A stretch of DNA of 6,926 nucleotides, from positions 1-6,926 of the forward strand of contig CACZTE010000150.1 in assembly GCA_902784045.1 (NCBI GenBank). The letters are read 5' to 3'. Source of the DNA: an uncultured Eubacterium sp. Its GTDB lineage: Bacteria; Bacillota; Clostridia; Eubacteriales; Eubacteriaceae. Both the position numbers and the translations under genes were made by a program. The notes under the pieces are model-generated. The model was not told where the DNA came from. It saw nothing but the letters and a program-made list of their open reading frames with translations, and did not search any database. Positions within the stretch are counted from its first letter, which is position 1. Every line of letters starts with the position of its first letter. Positions 4,734-6,926 of this stretch are shown one piece after another.

Positions 4734-6926
4734 ATGCAAAGTTCAAAGATCAGACGTATTTTATTAAGCCTGACGGTTGCCATGTTTGTGGTGTTCGGCT
4801 TGGGGATGTCGAATGCTTTCGCAGCAGAACAAGGTACAGTGACGATGTCGGTCGAAAAAGCGACATTGGGTCAGGGCTATTTGATTGCGCCTACAAAAGT
4901 AGCTGTTAACGACGGTGAGACGGTAGAAGCCGTGACCAAACGATTTTTAGACAGCACGGTGGGAGCCGGTAATTATGCATTGGAAAATGGATATTTGTCC
5001 GCTATTAAAGATGATTCCATGAAAGGTGAAGTCACCGATGTAGATATCAACAAGGTACCTCAATATATTAAAGACGCAGCCACAGTGTATAATAGACCGA
5101 TTACAACAAAAGCAAATACACCCGGAATGCTTAGCGCAGGTGACTTTAACGCATGGGGAGGCTTTTCCTATCGTGTCAATAGCGTTTGGGGTCAAGGAAT
5201 GAATACGGACACCGTGAAAAACGGTGATGTGGTGCGTATTGCTTACACCGTTGTTGGCGCTGGAAGTGAATGGGCAGTAACAGGCTGGGAAGACGGCAAA
5301 TATCAATGGCCGAAATATGCCGACAGAATCGCGTTAATTAGCACCATAGCCCATGCCGCGGAACTTGAGTTACAGCCCAGCGAACAGTACCAAGCCGCTG
5401 TGGCTACCGCGACAGCGCTTCCCGGAGACCAAAATGCAGTATATACCGCGACACTCAATCTGCAGGCGCTGATTGACGGTAGCGAACCTGGCGAATATCC
5501 GTTAAGCGCTGTGGTAGATGTCGAAAAATTCACCATGGGTCAGGGATTCCTGGTTGAGCCCACGGTAGTTCCGGCCAAAGATGGCGAAACAGCTACGGAT
5601 GTTATCAAACGCTATTTGGATCAAGCTGTGGGAACAAATGGCTATAAGTATTCAAAAAATTATTTATCGGGAATCAGGGACGCATCTATGAAAGGACAGG
5701 ATGGAGACCTCGATCTCGACAAAGTGCCGTCCTATATCAAAGATAAGATTGCCAAAGACGGACAAACCCTTAGAACAAAAACGAATGAAGACGGCTGGCT
5801 CCAAGGCGGCGATTTCCATGACTATGCCGGTTTTACCTATTGTGTCAATGATACCTCTCAGGGGAATAAGGGCATAGATGAATACGAAGTGCAAGACAAT
5901 GACGTCATTCGTATCGGTTTTTCACTCTGGGATATGGGTAACGATTGGTTTAAGAATTTTACACCTTATTGGGACCAAAACTACGCAGCCAAATCCATGG
6001 CCGTTGCCGCCATCGCTGTCGCCAATAAATACGGCGTGACCGGCGAAAATCTGGTTGCCCTTAAAGAAGAAGCGGCCAAACTTCCCGGCGATCAAAATGC
6101 AGTGGACGCCGCGGGCAAAAAAGTCATGGAAGATGTTACAGCGACAATGCCCGGCAAACTCCTCGGCAACGCCAAAGGACAGGGTTATAATTACAAACCG
6201 CAAGGAGAAGCATACGCTATATACGGCATTACCGGCCAGAGTAAAAAATTGACCGGTTTGAAGTTTAATGTTGATGACAACGACAATCTCGGCGTTTCCT
6301 ATGAAGCCCATGTGGCCAATGTGGGTTGGATGCCCGCGGTTGCCGACGGCGCGGAAGCCGGACAAGGCGACAACGCCATTGAAGCCGTCAAGATCACGCT
6401 CACCGGCGCCGACGCGGACAAATACGATGTGTTCTACCGAGCGCATGTACAAAACGTCGGTTGGATGCAGTGGACCAAAAACGGCGAAATGGCCGGAACC
6501 CAGGGCTTTGGCCTTAGAATGGAAGCTGTTGAGGCTTATATCGCGCCGAAAGGATTCACTTTCAATCATAACGAGTTCGCGTTTAAAAAACCATCACAGG
6601 TCGTTAAAACCGGATCCGGACAGGGTCATATCCAAACTATCGGCGACGGCCAGGGCTTTGTGAAGTTCAATCAGCTAAGCCCAGCTCTTATCGGAACAAC
6701 CGGTCAATCCCTCCGCATGGAAGGCATCACCCTCAAAGACGAAGATCCCGATTTGAACATCACCTATAATGTCCACTGCCAGAATGTCGGTTGGACAGGC
6801 TTCAAAAATGAAGGTGAATTTGCCGGAACACGAGGCAGAGGCTGGCGTATGGAAGCGATTCAGATTCAGCTTGACGGCCCCAATGCCGAAAAATATGATA
6901 TTGAATATCGCGCCCATGTACAAAAC
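4734..6926 (+). CDS. Secreted protein with two DUF4430 domains and ChW repeats (3' partial)
   Basis: The frame stays open for 731 codons to the window end. Residues 1-30 are a signal peptide: basic SSKIRR, a hydrophobic core about 9-25, and probable cleavage after AFA. Residues 36-175 and 255-398 are two related DUF4430 domains (transcobalamin C-terminal-like), each with a GQG(Y/F)L strand, a DGET helix leading to K-R-(F/Y)-L-D, a GF-Y-VN strand and a closing NGDVVRIAY or NDVIRIGF strand. A helical linker containing LPGDQNAV follows each. From about 477 come ChW repeats: 520-565, 566-603 and 676-722 are clear (NVGW at 529-532, 574-577 and 684-687; G-(L/W)-R-M-E-A in the last two), 477-519 and 627-675 are degenerate, and another starts at 723. 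It is exported and probably surface-associated. No anchor signal is visible, since the C-terminus is missing. Its ligand is unknown; cobalamin or a related cofactor is an inference from the DUF4430 fold. Confidence 0.9.
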   Translation, partial: MQSSKIRRILLSLTVAMFVVFGLGMSNAFAAEQGTVTMSVEKATLGQGYLIAPTKVAVNDGETVEAVTKRFLDSTVGAGNYALENGYLSAIKDDSMKGEVTDVDINKVPQYIKDAATVYNRPITTKANTPGMLSAGDFNAWGGFSYRVNSVWGQGMNTDTVKNGDVVRIAYTVVGAGSEWAVTGWEDGKYQWPKYADRIALISTIAHAAELELQPSEQYQAAVATATALPGDQNAVYTATLNLQALIDGSEPGEYPLSAVVDVEKFTMGQGFLVEPTVVPAKDGETATDVIKRYLDQAVGTNGYKYSKNYLSGIRDASMKGQDGDLDLDKVPSYIKDKIAKDGQTLRTKTNEDGWLQGGDFHDYAGFTYCVNDTSQGNKGIDEYEVQDNDVIRIGFSLWDMGNDWFKNFTPYWDQNYAAKSMAVAAIAVANKYGVTGENLVALKEEAAKLPGDQNAVDAAGKKVMEDVTATMPGKLLGNAKGQGYNYKPQGEAYAIYGITGQSKKLTGLKFNVDDNDNLGVSYEAHVANVGWMPAVADGAEAGQGDNAIEAVKITLTGADADKYDVFYRAHVQNVGWMQWTKNGEMAGTQGFGLRMEAVEAYIAPKGFTFNHNEFAFKKPSQVVKTGSGQGHIQTIGDGQGFVKFNQLSPALIGTTGQSLRMEGITLKDEDPDLNITYNVHCQNVGWTGFKNEGEFAGTRGRGWRMEAIQIQLDGPNAEKYDIEYRAHVQN
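4839..6164 (+). repeat. Tandem duplication of the DUF4430-plus-linker module
   Basis: Two copies of one module follow each other at a period of about 221-223 residues. VEKATLGQGYL at 40-50 matches VEKFTMGQGFL at 263-273, YLSAIKDDSMKG matches YLSGIRDASMKG, and LPGDQNAV at 229-236 recurs exactly at 450-457. The copies have diverged clearly between these anchors, so the duplication is not recent. Confidence 0.85.
6177..6926 (+). repeat. ChW-repeat region with a roughly 157-residue super-repeat
   Basis: ChW units are arranged as a higher-order repeat of one degenerate and two canonical units. GQGYNY near 482 matches GQGFVK near 639, VSYEAHVANVGW near 521 matches ITYNVHCQNVGW near 676, and VFYRAHVQN at 566 matches IEYRAHVQN at 723. 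The offsets are 155-157 residues. The array runs out of the window, so the total number of units is unknown. Confidence 0.8.

Noticed and set aside
4727..4909. 60-codon frame starting at the ATG at 4727
   Set aside because: It overlaps the surface-protein gene in another frame, its ATG is only two bases from the ribosome site, and the ATG at 4734 opens a long frame with a clear signal peptide.
5922..6569. 215-codon minus-strand frame opposite the surface-protein gene
   Set aside because: It lies antisense to DUF4430/ChW coding sequence, and its product has no recognisable motif. It is a shadow of the real gene.
1..6926. Search for CRISPR arrays, tRNA or rRNA genes, insertion sequences and attachment sites
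   Set aside because: No regular direct repeats with unique spacers, no cloverleaf or rRNA signature, and no transposase or terminal repeats were seen by eye.

Overview
The window looks like a chromosomal segment of a Gram-positive anaerobe of the Clostridia/Eubacteriales type. The grounds are a clostridial-type short-chain flavodoxin, a DUF3793 protein, a Firmicutes-style P1B ATPase, and a secreted protein with clostridial hydrophobic W (ChW) repeats. Strong AGGAG-type ribosome sites and AT-rich intergenic DNA between moderately GC-rich genes agree with this. The species cannot be named from the sequence. All recognised genes lie on the + strand, and none of the minus-strand open frames is convincing.

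Layout. (1) 1-1950: a heavy-metal P-type ATPase whose N-terminus lies upstream of the window. (2) 1951-2198: an intergenic stretch with two strong hairpins. (3) 2199-2618: a flavodoxin, then a GC-rich hairpin terminator. (4) 2757-3329: a DUF3793 protein with a Cys-rich C-terminal part. (5) 3429-4247: a 272-residue protein resembling an alpha/beta hydrolase without its nucleophile, preceded by an extended -10 promoter and closed by a terminator whose loop holds the stop codon. (6) 4264-4733: an AT-rich leader region with a near-consensus promoter, three helically phased 11-bp repeats, a folded RNA candidate and an intrinsic terminator ahead of the next start codon. (7) 4734-6926: the start of a large secreted protein that is open to the window end, with a signal peptide, two DUF4430 (transcobalamin C-terminal-like) domains and at least five ChW repeats.

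How they fit together. Hairpins or promoters separate most genes, so they look like single-gene units rather than one operon. The flavodoxin and DUF3793 genes may be partly co-transcribed. The ATPase (metal transport) and flavodoxin (electron transfer, often used when iron is short) fit a metal-homeostasis theme, but this is inference.

The most interesting part is the leader at about 4421-4656. The left arm of its terminator can pair with either of two identical GAAACGGG copies, one upstream and one in the terminator itself. This is the layout of a transcription-attenuating riboswitch. It would control a surface protein whose DUF4430 domains belong to the transcobalamin-like fold group. I could not assign the leader to a known riboswitch class.
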